From Urechis unicinctus (Eukaryota > Annelida > Polychaeta > Xenopneusta > Urechidae): a DNA stretch of 64,000 bases. Where the stretch lies: positions 72,244,309 to 72,308,308 of the forward strand of contig CM067344.1 in the NCBI GenBank assembly GCA_034190875.2, read 5' to 3'. Numbering within the stretch: position 1 is the stretch's first letter; each line of letters starts with the position of its first letter. Shown piece after piece: positions 1 through 13,386 of this stretch. The position numbers and the translations under genes are program-made. The notes beneath the pieces were generated by a model, which saw only the letters and a program-made list of their open reading frames with translations, was not told where the DNA came from and made no database searches.

Positions 1-2640
1 ATCAAAGTACGGGAGCAATTGCCCAGGTGACTAGGAGCGGAGGCAGGGCTTGTGGCCAGTTCAGCTTCTTCCGGAGCATCTCAGCCTCTCCTCAGCTGTT
101 CTAACATACAGGGGAGCAATAGCGGTTCTACCACAGTACCTGCGTGTGTTCTGCAGTGACCTTTGTTGGCAAACGATACACTGGCTGGCTATTTAGGCTT
201 GCATAATCCTGTATTTCCACCGGACAAAAATAATGTTGATGCTCAAAGTGAAAGTGGAGGTTGCTAGGCCATATCTTGCTCATGTTAAGGGTTTGCCAAT
301 CATTTTGGGGGATGATATTCGAATGATATATGCCAAATATTGGAAAGCAGTTTCAAGCTTCAAGTAGAATTAATTTCAGAAGTAAAGAACATGAGGATGA
401 ATTATGCTGTACAATAACACACCCTGTATCTTACTTTAGACTTAACATGAATTACTTCACCTATAAAACGGGAACACCAGGAGAGGTACAGTGATCGTTG
501 TTAAAACTTCCTTGTGAAATGACAAGTCTGTTTTAATGAAGTTTAAAGTGTGCGAAACTCATTAACTTCAGCTCACAGATTTTAATTATATGGTGGCAGC
601 ATGACATTCACTTATTATTCGCAATACCCTCGGGAAGGGCACAAGACTAACTTGCAACAAAACAGCTCAATAGCAATTTCCAATAATGCCTTCGAAAACG
701 CGTTTGCCTCAGGTAGCTATCTATGTGTGTCGTTTGCCACCAATGAACCATGTGGATGTGGCAATACACACGTCCACCACAAAACCAATGGTCCGTTTTT
801 GGCCAATGTTTGCAGACCATGATCAAGTACTTTGTGTATGGTCATTACTGTTAATTCGTTATTTTTCCTCCAGTTATTACCATTGGAGTGGCATGGTGTC
901 ATTGATTTGTGGTGTTATTGGTTGAGTATTGGAGTATGTGAAACTCGTGATGAACAGACCAGTTAAAGCTAAGTCGAATTTCGGGTGTGTTTGCAGTGTG
1001 TGCGTGAGTCTACCGAGCAATAGTGATGTTAATATATGATATAGGATAAGTTCATGCTCAATGTTAAAGTGATATATTCTCTTATCGAATGCACTGATTA
1101 ATGATAAAAGTTCGGTAGAGGAGTGTATCTGTTCATAAATGGAAATATTCATTTGTATGAATGTGTTGGTAGCGATACTGCAGGTCGTTGTCTTTCGTCA
1201 CATACATTTGTCATTCATACCTTTATATAAGTGGCATATTAAATAAGATTGCAAGGTAATTGTGAATATGTTCTAATTGTCTTAATAATATTTTGAGTTA
1301 TTACAATATCGCTTTTATAATTAATATTTTAGAAAATAAATTAAGAGGGGCATGTTTCAATTCCTGTTCAATGGCTCTTAATTATTCCTCCCTCCTTTTA
1401 AAAGAGGGTCTAACTTGTATTTCTACATGTATGTGATGATGATAATGGTCATTTGTTCCACTATTTTCGTTTGATATCTAATAATAATTGTAATATTCAC
1501 TCACTCTCATATTAGCAAATATATATCAATTGAATTAATTATGTACTTTTGTTCATTGCCCCTCAACAAAGGGCACATTTTTGTCATGTACTATTCCTGG
1601 ATAATACCACGTTAATCTGTCTACTTTAAGGGAATTTATCTTCCATTTTTATCCATTAGTGAACGTTACAGAGGTTTTTCTCGGGGAGGATTTGGACCAT
1701 GAACCCATGGTGGCGTTGTGCTCGCTCAAGCGTACGTTTGTATTGTAATACATTCGATTGAATGTCTGGAATGGCTGTTTGCATTATTATGGAACCCTAT
1801 TCATCTAGTGTTGGATATTGGATGAATATTTCATCGGATGTTTTGTTTGCAAAATTTGAATAAAACCTGTCTTATTCTAATTGGTAGCAGTACAAAATGG
1901 GTTTGTTTTGTGGTTTGATCTCGGGTATAAGCAGATTAGCTTAAATATTCCTTTTTTATCTGATTCGCTAGCACTCGGATCTCGATCAAGGTGTTTCGAG
2001 AGCTGGTGGCGTAAGGGAATGATAGGGTCTCAACCAGACATCGATTTTGGTCGCCTGAGACCAAATCAGAGGAAACTGTTTCTTATTGATATAAACAAGG
2101 CATACGTGCAATGTACAATCTGACGTTAAAACTGGTGTTTTATCAATGAAAAGGCTAAATTAAATATACTATCCAATATTTATACAATGGTCTAAAACTA
2201 CATCTCATCATGCCTTAAACCATCGAAAATATGTCAAAAATAATTTATTATCATCTGAAGTTTAATTGCTTGATTTTCCTCAGGTTACATAAAGCAAATT
2301 GATCTGATGAAACGATTTTCCTGTAACTTCTGATGGGTTTATCAAAAATTATATTCGTTTTGTTCGTTAAATGGGACCTTGAATATTGTGCAGTGATTGT
2401 AGTACTATGAAATCACAAGTGTTACTAGCGCCATAGTAAAGTATCATACCGCACCTATGTGCAAATAACATTAACAAAACATCGCTGACATACTGACCGT
2501 GACTCTGAAATAATTAAATTCATCGTTAACATGACCACATTCCGTTAGTTGTAAAACTACAAACTTCCCTCCCTCACATACGATCCTTAGCCGTAAAAAC
2601 ATTTGTACGAAATTTTATAAACTCCCAATACAAAAAAAAC
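1..2640. other. AT-rich region without a recognisable gene
   Basis: Short open frames of 60-90 codons occur on both strands, but they lack splice-compatible neighbours, recognisable domains or codon regularity. I see no RNA gene or transposon ends here. Confidence 0.5.
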
Positions 2641-2644
2641 CACT

Positions 2645-3180
2645 CGTACTTCCCAGTTAACACCAGCACCCCGGCTCACACATCCGCTATTAACACACAA
2701 TCTGCCCTTCCCAGTTAACACCAGCACCCCGGCTCACACATCCGCTTTTAAACACAAACACTGCCCTTCCCACTTAACACCAGCACCTCGGCTCACACAT
2801 CCGCTTTTAGACACAAACACTGCCCTTCCCAGTTAACACCAGCACCTCGGCTCATACATCCGCTATTAGACACAAACACTGCCCTTCCCAGTTAACACCA
2901 GCACCCCGGCTCATACATCCGCTATTAGACACAAACACTGCCCTTCCCAGTTAACACCAGTACCCCGGCTCATACATCTGTTATTAGACACAAACACTGC
3001 CCTTCCCACTTACCACCAGCACCTCGGCTCACATCCGCTTTTAGACACAAACACTGCCCTTCCCAGTTAACATCAGCACCCCGGCTCACACATCCGCTTT
3101 CGGACACAAACACTGCCCTTCCTAGTTAACACCAGCACCCCGGCTCATACATCCGTTATTAGACACAAAATCTGCCCTAT
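2645..3180. repeat. Tandem minisatellite, about 59-bp unit, about nine copies
   Basis: The block containing ttcccagttaacaccagc, then a ccggctcac(a/t)catccgc part, then a gacacaaacactgccc part recurs every 57-59 bp (starts near 2652, 2710, 2769, 2828, 2887, 2946, 3005, 3062, 3121). Copies differ by a few substitutions. Each unit looks like three degenerate relatives of the 20-bp unit in the adjacent array, which suggests a higher-order repeat. Confidence 0.9.
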
Positions 3181-3930
3181 ATCACATACATCAGCACTAT
3201 GCCACCAATATCCGTCCTCTTTCACAAAACGTCCGTCCAACGTAAGACATCCACCTTCCACTACAAACACTCACCTTCCATTACACTCGCAATCACTCGC
3301 TTTCTGTGACAAACAAACGCCTTCCATGACAAACACCTGTCTACCATCGCAAACGCCCGCCTTCCATCGTAAACACCCGCCTTCTTTCGCAAACATCCAA
3401 CTTTCTTCACAAACATCCAACTTCCAACACAATCATCCGCCTTCTGTGACAAACACCCTCCTACCATCACAAACACCCATCCTCCGTCATAAATACCCGC
3501 CTTCTGTGACAAACACCCACCTATCATCACAAACACCCGTCTTCCACCACAAACATCCGCCTTCCATCACAAATACCCGCATTCCATCACAAATACCCGC
3601 ATTCCATCACAAACACCCGTCCTCCATCACAAACACCCGCCTTCCATCACAAACATCCGCCTTCCATCACAAATACCCGCATTCCATCACAAACACCCGT
3701 CCTCCATCACAAACACCCGCCTTCCATCACAAACATCCGCCTTCCATCACAAATACCCGCATTCCATCACAAACACCCGTCCTCCATCACAAACACCCGC
3801 ATTCCACCACAAACATCCGCCTTCCATCACAAATACCCGCATTCCATCACAAACACCCGTCCTCCATCACAAACACCCGCATTCCACCACAAACACCCGC
3901 CTTACATAACAAACACCCAACTTTCATCGC
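3181..3930. repeat. Tandem minisatellite, 20-bp unit
   Basis: The unit ccttccatcacaaacacccg and close variants repeats head to tail, cleanest from about 3540 to 3900. The unit has no stop in any of several frames, so it creates a 224-codon open frame on the plus strand (3326-4000) and a 91-codon one on the minus strand. Both are better explained by the repeat than by a gene. Confidence 0.9.
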
Positions 3931-4390
3931 AAACATGCATATGCGCAGGGTACATACTATCCCTCAGATTACGAAAATACTTAAATCCACGAGTATTTAG
4001 TTTGCGACATTATGATACTAAGGAATAAATAATTTAACAATTCTCTTTTTCACCGATCGGAACCTACGCCTTAGTGGTAAGAGTTACAACCGTGGGAATC
4101 GACAGATTGAGTCCTTACTCGCAGTTCTGTTGTCCCCGGGCCACCACGTATGGCGAGTCATCTGAAGCCACGCTACACACAACAGCTGCAAGATGTATAC
4201 GAACCTCGCTTATCATCTACCTTTGTACTACCTACGCGTCAGTAGGCCACAATCAACCGGGAAAAAGTATCTCTTATTACACGTGGATAGGATATTTGGC
4301 GGATATGGCAAAAACGTTGACGTTTTATTGAACAAAAGAAAGCATTGAAAGACATATTAATTTGTAGCCTGACTGAGAATATAATTTGCT
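3931..4390. other. Upstream flank of the ependymin-like gene
   Basis: No gene is seen here. This is presumably promoter and 5' UTR of the gene that begins at 4391, but I recognise no specific promoter element. Confidence 0.4.
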
Positions 4391-7300
4391 ATGGATCTCA
4401 AGATTGTTGTTTCATCTTTGTCTTGTATTCTGGCCCTGTTTTGCGGGCTAAGTGAGGGTGATTTTGTTCCTCCTAAATGTTGCTCCCCGGATCAATGGGA
4501 AGCTAACGTGATCAATGTAGGGACAACCTACAGACAGGGATATTATTTCAATAACGTGAGTAAAAATATTTGGCAAGAATTCTTCGACGATTTCGTTATC
4601 CAAGTAAAGTATTTTGCAGAGAAATGTTCTAAACTTAGATCTACCTTAAGCCTGTATGTCAATGAATACGATATTGTCTGTGACGAATCAATATTCTGGT
4701 TTTATGTTCACGGTGATTGGTTTGGGGGTGAAACAATCATGTTTGTAGATTCCCTAACTGCTACTATTTCGTGGAAATATCCGTGTTTTTTCCTTCAGAT
4801 GGACGTGAACATGGCGTACGATTACACGAATGACCGCTGGGCGATTGACCAAATTCATCCGGACGATTCGTCCCTCAATCTGAAGCTTGTTTTCAACCAT
4901 TTCGAGGTCAGATTGACTATGTCTGATATTCCATTTGATCCAAAGCTGTTCCACCAACCACACTAACCTTAAACTTGGAAGTATAAATTTCAAATAGGTA
5001 AAACATAAAATAGTTAATTTTGTGATTGCAGAACAAGAGATATGCCATCAATAGCCAAGGGTGTTACAAGATGGACTTGAATGCCCCATTAAACAAATAT
5101 TGCATTCCAGGTGAGAGAACGTTTCTCGTATTTATAATTGAATATGTACTCTTGAATTAGCAGACTTTACACGTCTTGTTAGGTCAGTGAACAACCCATT
5201 CATCCACTCTAATCCACTCTCGCTCACCCATTAACTCAGTCACTCACGCACCCACACGAGAATACTTCTGCTGACACACCCGCATGATAACTTGTATTCA
5301 TTTACTCACCTAAACACGCTTAACCATTATTTCACCACTCAATTACTCACCTAATAATGCTTAATCGTTATCTCATCACTCATTTACTCACCTAAACACG
5401 ATTTATCATTATCTCGTCAATCATTTACTCACTTAAACAAGCCTAATCATTATCTCACCACTCATTTACTCACCTTAACACGCTTAGTCATTATCTCACC
5501 ACTCAGTTTCTCATTCACTCATCCACTAACTCAATCACTCACTCATTTATTCACTTAACCACTCACTCATTCACTTAGTCAATCGCACACAAACTCATCC
5601 TTTCACTCTGATACTCAATCACGCCTTCGCCAAGTCACCTCACTCATACCACTGCTGAATCATGCACTCACACATTCGCTCACTCACTCACACATTTTCT
5701 CAATCACTCACACATTCACTCACTGACTTAGTCAATCACTAAATCACTCACTAATTCACTGACTTACTCATTTATTTCTCGTTACATTTCCTCGCTATCA
5801 CTCACTCACTCACTCACTCACTCACTCACTCACTCACTCACTCACTCACTCACTCACTCACTCATTCACTCACTCACTCACTCACTCAATGCTTCTTGGT
5901 GACCATCCTCGTTTCACAAGTAGCCTCAACAAACCACTGCGTATTGTGTGACAGCCAACAGTACCTTTCTGGGATACCATACAACAGGCTCTGGAGACAA
6001 TACTTTGACCTACAGCTCGTGGTCCTACGACCTCTTCTTTTTCCCTCTAAGGATATCACTGGCTGTGTCCCAGAAGTTATGTTTGCCAATCAAAGAGGTG
6101 ACCTTCGGCTTGGTTCAGAACAGTAAGTTTATTAAGTCAAAATTGTCATCTATTCCACATTTCGTCCACTGAAGATAAATGTAATTTTCTCCTTAGCTAG
6201 TTATAGAACCCTTTACCGAAGCCTTATGAGGGCGTATCATGTCTACTTAGACATCACGTAGTACTGCCTTAACCGAATGTGATACTTATTGCGCGTTGGG
6301 GATTTTATTGTTAAAATTAAGGATGTTAATTATTTATCCTATGGTAGTCACTACTTTTTGACCCTCCCGACTGTATATATATGCTAGTTCCGGAAGAATG
6401 GTGAACTGAAGTAATTGAGGTTTACCCTTTGACAGCGTGGTCGTGGGAGGAAGGCGACCCTGCGTGCAACCCATGGGAGGACCCGGAAGTAGTCATACAA
6501 GGAGAATGCTACAAGTCATACCGCGTCAATTACAAGGAGTTAGTCGGCACAACACCGAGTAAGTACTAAGATGGGGTTGTGGGGGGTGAAGTATGTTCGC
6601 TAGTGTTACAGGGCGTTTTGAGGGGAGACTGGGCCAGTGATGTGGAGAGTTACGGATGCGGTTTTTTTTTAATGAACCCAAACCCTTTGCAGTTTGGTGC
6701 GTTAAACTGAATTCGAATGTACCAACAACAACCTTCAGAAAACTGCATAACAATATATCAACATTGATAGATAACTCGGGGTGTAGCCGTGCGTGGACTT
6801 ATCATTTCATCTAATGGACGTCCGATCATGCTGTTAAATTTATATACCTGTTAACCGCTTGTCGTGTGCATGTGTATAGCGTCACCTATGGTCAACATGG
6901 ACTATACCAACCTTAACCTGACCATTAGCAATGAAGCTCTATTCCAAGTACCCGAGAACTGCATAGAGAAAGACTGGGTAAGAAGTAATCTATGGTGCAA
7001 AAATATCACTTTCCGTTTCATGTCATTCTACGTTTACCCTGGCGGTATGTTTTCTTATAACTGTTAGAGACACGGATAAGCAAATGTTAGGTGCGCCTCA
7101 AATTCATAACAGCTTGGAGTAATCATTACTCCAAGATAACAGTATAGATAATTATCAGATTATATTGTTAAGACCGTTATTCTATATGCTCATCCACAGA
7201 CGCCCTGAGCTTGGAAAAGATGGTCTCGTCTAATAATAGACTGCCCAACTTGAAGCATTTGTGTGATTTATTGGCAGATCTAATAGCGAACGCATTTGTA

Positions 7301-7402
7301 ACGTTTCAGGCGGAGAACGTTAGGTTCAATGACTTCTGGCGTCTACTCATCATGAGGATGAAGTTTTATGACTACGATGTTGAAGTTGGCTCTACATTTT
7401 AG
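4391..7402 (+). CDS. Secreted ependymin-related protein, six exons
   Basis: Coding exons read as 4391-4906, 5032-5110, 5955-6122, 6436-6558, 6880-7044 and 7200-7402. Phases agree throughout and give 417 residues. A hydrophobic signal peptide (residues 1-23) is followed by CCSPDQW. Ependymin-like landmarks are MAYDYTNDRW, then RYAINSQGCYKM across the exon 1/2 junction, NSTFLGYHTTGS followed by TYSSWSYD, GECYKSYRVNY, and the closing strand ending ALFQVPENC. Family members are usually about 200-220 residues. This one has roughly 110 extra residues before the YDYTNDRW strand and about 90 after the usual C-terminus, with no domain I recognise. The exon 1 donor (gtcaga) is weak. If that intron is retained, translation ends at 4966, giving a 191-residue form. 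Ependymins are secreted glycoproteins with a hydrophobic ligand pocket. The role here is unknown. Family call is fairly secure, exon 1 end less so. Confidence 0.65.
5190..5888. repeat. Degenerate to pure (CACT)n repeat in intron 2 of the ependymin-like gene
   Basis: Imperfect actcactc-rich sequence grades into an almost perfect CACT tetranucleotide run from about 5797 to 5888, ending about 65 bp before the exon 3 acceptor. Confidence 0.9.
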
Positions 7403-7412
7403 ATTCAAATGG

Positions 7413-7418
7413 AATAAA
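7413..7418 (+). promoter_or_regulatory. Polyadenylation signal AATAAA of the ependymin-like gene
   Basis: An AATAAA lies 10 bp after the stop codon. It is the first canonical signal downstream, and the resulting 3' UTR would be very short. Confidence 0.45.
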
Positions 7419-8465
7419 CGTTATAATTACCCAATTACTCATAAATACACAGTGATTATGATATTTATTGATGTGGAATTTCATTTGGCTAATTTCATTC
7501 ATAATATAGTGTACAGTTTTGATAGAACGTAGCTTGATACAAGCATTATCAAGCATTTATTGAGCAATTAAAATTCCAAAATTGGATTTGAGATTAAAAC
7601 AAATGTCTTGAATTAAAGTAAAATTGTACTAAGGGTAAGTTATACAATCAAAGAGGGTGGCATACTAAATCAATAAATGTAATAATCATTGTAACAGAAC
7701 AATATCCCAATAAGCTGATTTAAGTACAAGAGCACAATTTTCACCAAAGGTTTCGCCACACGCAAGACCACAAAGAGAACAACTATGTTTAAAATGCATA
7801 CCGGAATGATAACAATATGCATTAATACGTGTCAGGGTAATATCCACAAACAGTAATTGAACAATGATAAGTGAACAATAAAAGTAAGATGTCCAGTCTT
7901 AGGTTTGATCAATACAGCAAGGAATGGAAACATTCAATAGTCAAGCATCACTAACTAATTGAGGGCACGACAAGAAGAAAATCATTCTGTTTACCTGTGG
8001 AACAAATAATACAATACTCCTCTGGCCTAATCAGTAACCATGGTTTCCTAACACATATAACACCTCAATCATGCACTTTATTTAATTCCTAATTGCATTT
8101 GATGACTAGATTCAAATATCTCAACAACAAGCAAATGTTATGCTATTACAGGACAGACAGACTCAAATTCAATAAATTCCTGAACATTCACAAAGAGATA
8201 AACCCCTGCAACATGTTAGTGACACTGGGTAACAAAATAAAGCCTTCCAAATCATTAAAGAGCAGATTAGACCAAGAAACAGATAATGTAAAAAAAAATG
8301 TAAAGTGTTACTCAGTTCTTATCCTTCCTAACTTTTATTGTAACACATATCACAATAAGTAGTTTAGAGATGGTATCTTTGAACAGTAAAATAAAATGCA
8401 TAAATCATTTAAGTCACAGATCATGTGATATGTTGTATGGCACAAGAGGACTAATTAACCACATA
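7419..8465. other. Spacer between convergent genes, probably including the SLC25A17 3' UTR
   Basis: AT-rich with no coding evidence. On the minus strand, AATAAA signals occur at 8334-8339 and 8077-8082 and could end the SLC25A17 transcript. Confidence 0.4.
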
Positions 8466-11400
8466 TCATGAAGGCAGGGCAGAAAGTGTCTCCAGACAAT
8501 ATACAACATTCCCCCTGATTTTCTCATAGAATGTGTACATTAATGCAGCTGTCAACACAGTCTGAGTCAACTTAGACTCAAGTCCTTGGAAAAGTGATGT
8601 CCAGGTTTCTATTCTGTGAACACAGATACAATAAGAAGAATTGACCAAATGTGAACACCCAAACAATCACATCAGGAGATTACTTTCAAAATATTTAGAA
8701 AATGGATAAGAATTTTGGATCTCACAAATATAATGGCACATATAGAATATGATATTGTTACTTTACAATTACATATGGACAGATAATTTTACTTTACTTT
8801 TAAGTCAGAGACCATCATACAATAACTCATATTAGATAATTGACATAAACATTTTGACGAGGAAGACAACTAACCTGAATATATCTTTAAATGATGGACC
8901 GTCTTTGATAAAACCTGCCTGTAAAAGAAACAAAACATAGCTAATAAGCCAGAGCCAAAGGTAATCTATATCATCATAAGAAGATTATTGCTAATTTAAC
9001 ATCATTCACAGATGAACAATACTTACTCGAGAACGTGTCTGGGTTACTTGAAGGGGGTAGGTCACAACTGTGGCTACTGTTTTAGCCACACCTCCAACTA
9101 TGAAATAGACATACGCATCAAGTTCCTGAAATCAGACAAAGCATTGCTGACTATGTTAAAAGTTGGCATGAATGACTGCATTCAAGTGTCCTGTTATTGA
9201 GAGAACGTGTGTAACATTAAAACAAACAATGACGGGGAGAAGCCTTTTAACTACGCCAGTCATAATGACCAGGATCATGATGATCATGATCATAATGATG
9301 ATGACGATGATGTTGATGATAATGATGGTGATGACAATATTAATAATGATGATTATGGCAATGATGTTGATGATAATGGCAATGATGATGATGATAATGG
9401 CAATGATGATGATGATGATGATCACCAGTCATAATCTAGAGGCCACCAGCTAAAGTTAGGGGCCATTTTTTTTATTTACAGCTATTATGGATAGATAGTC
9501 TTCCAAAATTTTTCCTCCATATACATCAATAATGAGGGAAGGGGCTGCTGTAAAACCAGCAGCTTTGCAGATTATATCTGTAGATAAGTTGATTAGTACT
9601 TGTGCCTTACATGAGTTAGGTGCATATAACCTGACCTGTAAAATGGGTCTTCACTCAACTTTTTGTCTCACTTACCAAAGGGACCAGGATAGATTTCACC
9701 TTTTACTCACTCACTCCCCACACCCACCTGACGACCCCCACACAAGATTCTAACTCATATAACTAATTTCTCGATACTGCACACATTTAGTTCATACCTA
9801 GGTTTTTATCTGAAGGCCTATTGTCTACAGACATACGAGTGAAATTATACAAAAGGTACATCACTGGTAGTGCCTTACGACCTGATCTTCTGACTCAAAC
9901 TCCTTTTTTTAGGTAGATTTACATTTTAATTTAAGATTATACTGACACCAGGACATTAACATCACCCTGCATATCAGTGAGTCAAGGTTTCCATGTTGCA
10001 TTTGCACAAAAGGTGAAAAAATAGCCAGACTGACTCCAACAACAGGGGGCTCCTGTAGCTATACAAGGTAAGGACCTTTGACGCCTAGCATTTTGTCTAC
10101 AAAAAAGGTTGTACTCCCAAGTCATTTGCCAAATCACTATGTAAATTTGATATTTACCTTCTTTATGGTTCCTGAGGTATTAGCTCCCAGACATGACTAG
10201 AATCTTACAGGGATGCAGTGTTAAGGAGTCAGCCATGTAACATCACACTTTGTAGCACTCTATATCTTCATTTAGCAGATCATCTCTCAGTAACAGGGCA
10301 TTGGGAACCTAGGGCTTGTGATTATTGGTAATCTACTTTACACCTTTACTACAAAAGCCAGATAAATCTGGTACCAAGGGACAACACTTAGCTTATTTCG
10401 AACCTGTCCCTTATATTGTATATAAAGTTCAAATCTGCTGTGACCAGGAGCTGTGAGCTAATGGTTCCCACTCATAAGCATAGTACTAATCTTTAGTAAT
10501 GAACAAACAATGACATAGGCCTTACCCCTGGGCTGAAGTATTTACGGCGTTGAGATACCATTAAAGCATAACGTGAGAGCAGGACAGCTCCTGGGGTAGA
10601 GGATCTGTATTGGGCTTCGGTGGGAAGATTCAATTACAATATGGATGCTGCCATTAGTGAGCCAAAAAACCTGAGGGCCACTCCAGGCCCTTAAGCCAGA
10701 ATATGTAGGGGCCCAAAGTTATTTCTAGGGCCAATGATGATGTTGATGATGATGATGATGATGTATATATCACATAAAGTAAGGAGCATAAATACAGGCA
10801 CCTCCTAGTAAGCAAAATATGACAAACTTATTGGGTGTCAGAGCACATTGATGTATCAGTTACCTCAATACACATGGCATCCATACAACTCCGGGTCAGC
10901 ATCTCATATAACATGAACTGTATGGCAGGGTTAAGTACAAGCATGAGTGATGGTTTTAATCCCGACCACAGCTCTTGCCATCCCTCATATTTTACAATCT
11001 TCATCAGACAAGCTGACATGGATGACACATACATATATAGAAACAAACATCAACAGGTCAATATAAGTTACACCAGTATAACTCTTGGAAGTTTAAATGT
11101 TTTTGTAACTAATCAAAATGAGCCAAAGAACCAGCACCTTTAAACCTATCATTTTATTTTTCTTAGGTGTAGCCAAGTGCTTATTGTCTGCATAGACACA
11201 TGCCTAGTGTTTGATTCATACAAATTAGCATTAGGTGAAATTAAATGTTTAATCAAAATAATGATTGATTACAAGGAAAACCTCGACCTACCCAGAATAC
11301 CTTCATAGGGGGGGTGCTTTAGATCTTTGTATTGCGTAGACTCCAGTTGGGCTCCCTGTAATTTCAAGCGAGTGTTGACCACCCACAATGGATTGGATAT

Positions 11401-13386
11401 CAGTACAGCCACAATACCTGATAAACATAGAGTGAGAAAACTGGCAATTGATTATCTATATACCAGGAATTTTGGCTTTGAGGGATACAAGTCATTCCCA
11501 AATTTTTTGTCAGACTGTGCCATGTAAGAGAACTGCAAATATTGTAATTATTAACTCAAAACCACATGAAAATATATTTACTGAATATATAGTTTATAAA
11601 CTGTATTCTATTGATACAACAGGTAATGTACCATCCTCAAAACAATGTATTTGCAACCAGGCAAGAATAACCTAGCATCATATTGATGAATGATGAACCC
11701 AAACATTTATGTTGATGATGATGTTGATCATGATCAACATGATGATCATGATGTTGATCATCATGATCAACATCATCAACATCATGATCAACATGATGAT
11801 GACGATGATCAACATAATTATGATTATGATAAACATCATGATGATGATCATGATGATGATGAATACGATGACTGGGTATTGTGATTTAAGGCAACGTATT
11901 ATCTACACATCACCAACAGTGGGTTAGATCTACCAACCATTCAGTTGTTAGTGTAGCTACTATGACAGACATATCTAATAAATTTCCTTACATAGGTCAC
12001 CAGTACCCAGCTTATAAATAAAATGAATGTCTTCACCTGCGATAACGCCGTAAGCCAGATCCCACATGACTTGCAGCTGTTGGTCACGATTGTTAAAGTT
12101 CTTCAGTCCATAGAAGACATAGAAGTAGACATAGTTCGTCATAAATAGACTGACCACCAAAGAAAACCATCCTCGATAAAGTCCCTGTCTGTTATTCAAA
12201 CAACAACAGGCCTTTTAAAATAAATCAAACAATCTTGAAATAATGATGGATCGCATTTGTGTTTCTGGCATTATGGAATTTAAAATATCTGTACTCACAG
12301 CCCTTCAATGGAATAGATCTGTGCAATAACTTGAAGAGAAAAGCTTTTCTTCCTGACATTGTCAACTGAAAACAAATTACACAGCGGTTGTACAAGATAA
12401 ATGATGACTGTACAACAACCACCAGATCATGTTCATCCACACTATAATGGATCCTTCATAATAACAGTACAGGCGGTGAGCAATGTATTTCATTACATAA
12501 AATTGTATTGGTACAGATATTCTACAGCAAACTATCAATTAAACTTAAGATGATACAGTAACTGTCAATATCACAAAAGAAGTACCCAAAGGTTTAGAGA
12601 GTACTTACCTTGTAAACGGGTCCTAGCACACTCCAAAGGGTAACATAATGTGATTCCAATAATGGAGCCCTGAAAGGATTAAACATTTAAATATGTACAT
12701 TGAATGAAAAATACTGACTGTAACAGACGACATATAAAATTCAACTGAAGTTTGTGTGAATTATTTCCAATTTGTGCATAACTGTGCCTGAATACATCTA
12801 GTTCTTTCTGCAATTCTAATATAAAAAATACTGAGATTTGTTTCACGATATCCACACCAATATCCACACCAAAACGAGTTGAGATTTGAACGACAATCCA
12901 TGTCCACGATAGGCAAGGTACTCGCCCTTGGTGTTTTGATGATCTGATGCTGATCGAAAGTAGTAAATAGCACGGACGTTGTCAGAGGCGAAGATTCATT
13001 GTCTATGTCCACGAGTGATATAGAATCTGGTATATTTAACTGATAACTGGGAAATTGTGGAAGCGTAGTTGCCTATTTTATTCAAAATATAGAGTTATTA
13101 ACCAATGAATTTTGTTCTTCATTGCCAACATGATGTTTCATAAAAAATTGGAATAACATTCAGGCGTTCATCACACAACCCCTCTCCACCACTTATTACC
13201 AAAGCTGCCCCGCCACCATCAAAGACCAAGGCATCCCGGGCCATGTCGGCATTTATTATTGTAAAAACCAAAAAATGGCACTGTTACAGTCGACTTTGTC
13301 ACAGTTGTAAAATTCAAGTTGATGTAACTTATCAAATTTGCACTTACAATGCCACCTGCAATCGCGTGGATCTGACGATCTATCAT
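8466..13386 (-). CDS. SLC25A17: Peroxisomal membrane solute carrier (PMP34), nine exons
   Basis: Minus-strand exons are 13386-13348, 12669-12609, 12365-12299, 12188-12037, 11417-11292, 11012-10864, 9125-9027, 8918-8875 and 8613-8466. All join in phase to 294 residues, close to the 307 of human PMP34, which also has nine exons. Three mitochondrial-carrier repeats are visible: HAIAGGI...CYPLECARTRLQ, then LYRGWFSLVVSL...VYFYVFYGL; NPLWVVNTRLKLQG, then LWSGLKPSLMLVLNPAIQF; and YVYFIVGGVAK...TYPLQVTQTRSR, then LFQGLESKLTQTVLTAAL. The NPAIQF and SKLTQTVLTAAL blocks are characteristic of this subfamily. An in-frame TGA a few codons upstream, with no ATG between, fixes the start (MIDRQIHA). The family moves cofactors such as CoA, FAD and NAD across the peroxisomal membrane. 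That role is family knowledge and not visible in the sequence. Confidence 0.93.
9239..9434. repeat. (GAT)n-rich trinucleotide repeat in an SLC25A17 intron
   Basis: Imperfect gat/aat triplets run for nearly 200 bp. They give overlapping open frames (poly-Asp, poly-Met, poly-Ile) in several frames, which are artefacts. A smaller GAT run occurs at 10735-10763. Confidence 0.9.
11700..11872. repeat. (GAT/ATC) trinucleotide repeat in an SLC25A17 intron
   Basis: Alternating gat, cat and atc triplets are rich in tgatcatgatca palindromes. The Asp/His-rich open frame here is a repeat artefact. It lies between the exons at 12188-12037 and 11417-11292. Confidence 0.85.

Noticed and set aside
3181..3930. 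CRISPR-like appearance of regular short repeats
   Set aside because: Units are contiguous with no unique spacers, and the DNA is from a eukaryote.
3326..4000. 224-codon open frame with a 20-residue repeat
   Set aside because: It is the translation of a 20-bp minisatellite that is also open on the other strand. It has no start context, splice partner or domain.
4907..4966. Treating 4391-4966 as a complete intronless gene
   Set aside because: The downstream exons continue the ependymin pattern in phase from the donor at 4907. The short form is kept only as a possible intron-retention product.
9156..9453. Overlapping Asp-, Met- and Ile-rich open frames
   Set aside because: They are created by a GAT trinucleotide repeat inside an SLC25A17 intron.
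11690..11927. Asp/His-rich open frame that could look like a metal-binding protein
   Set aside because: It is a repeat artefact inside an SLC25A17 intron on the opposite strand.
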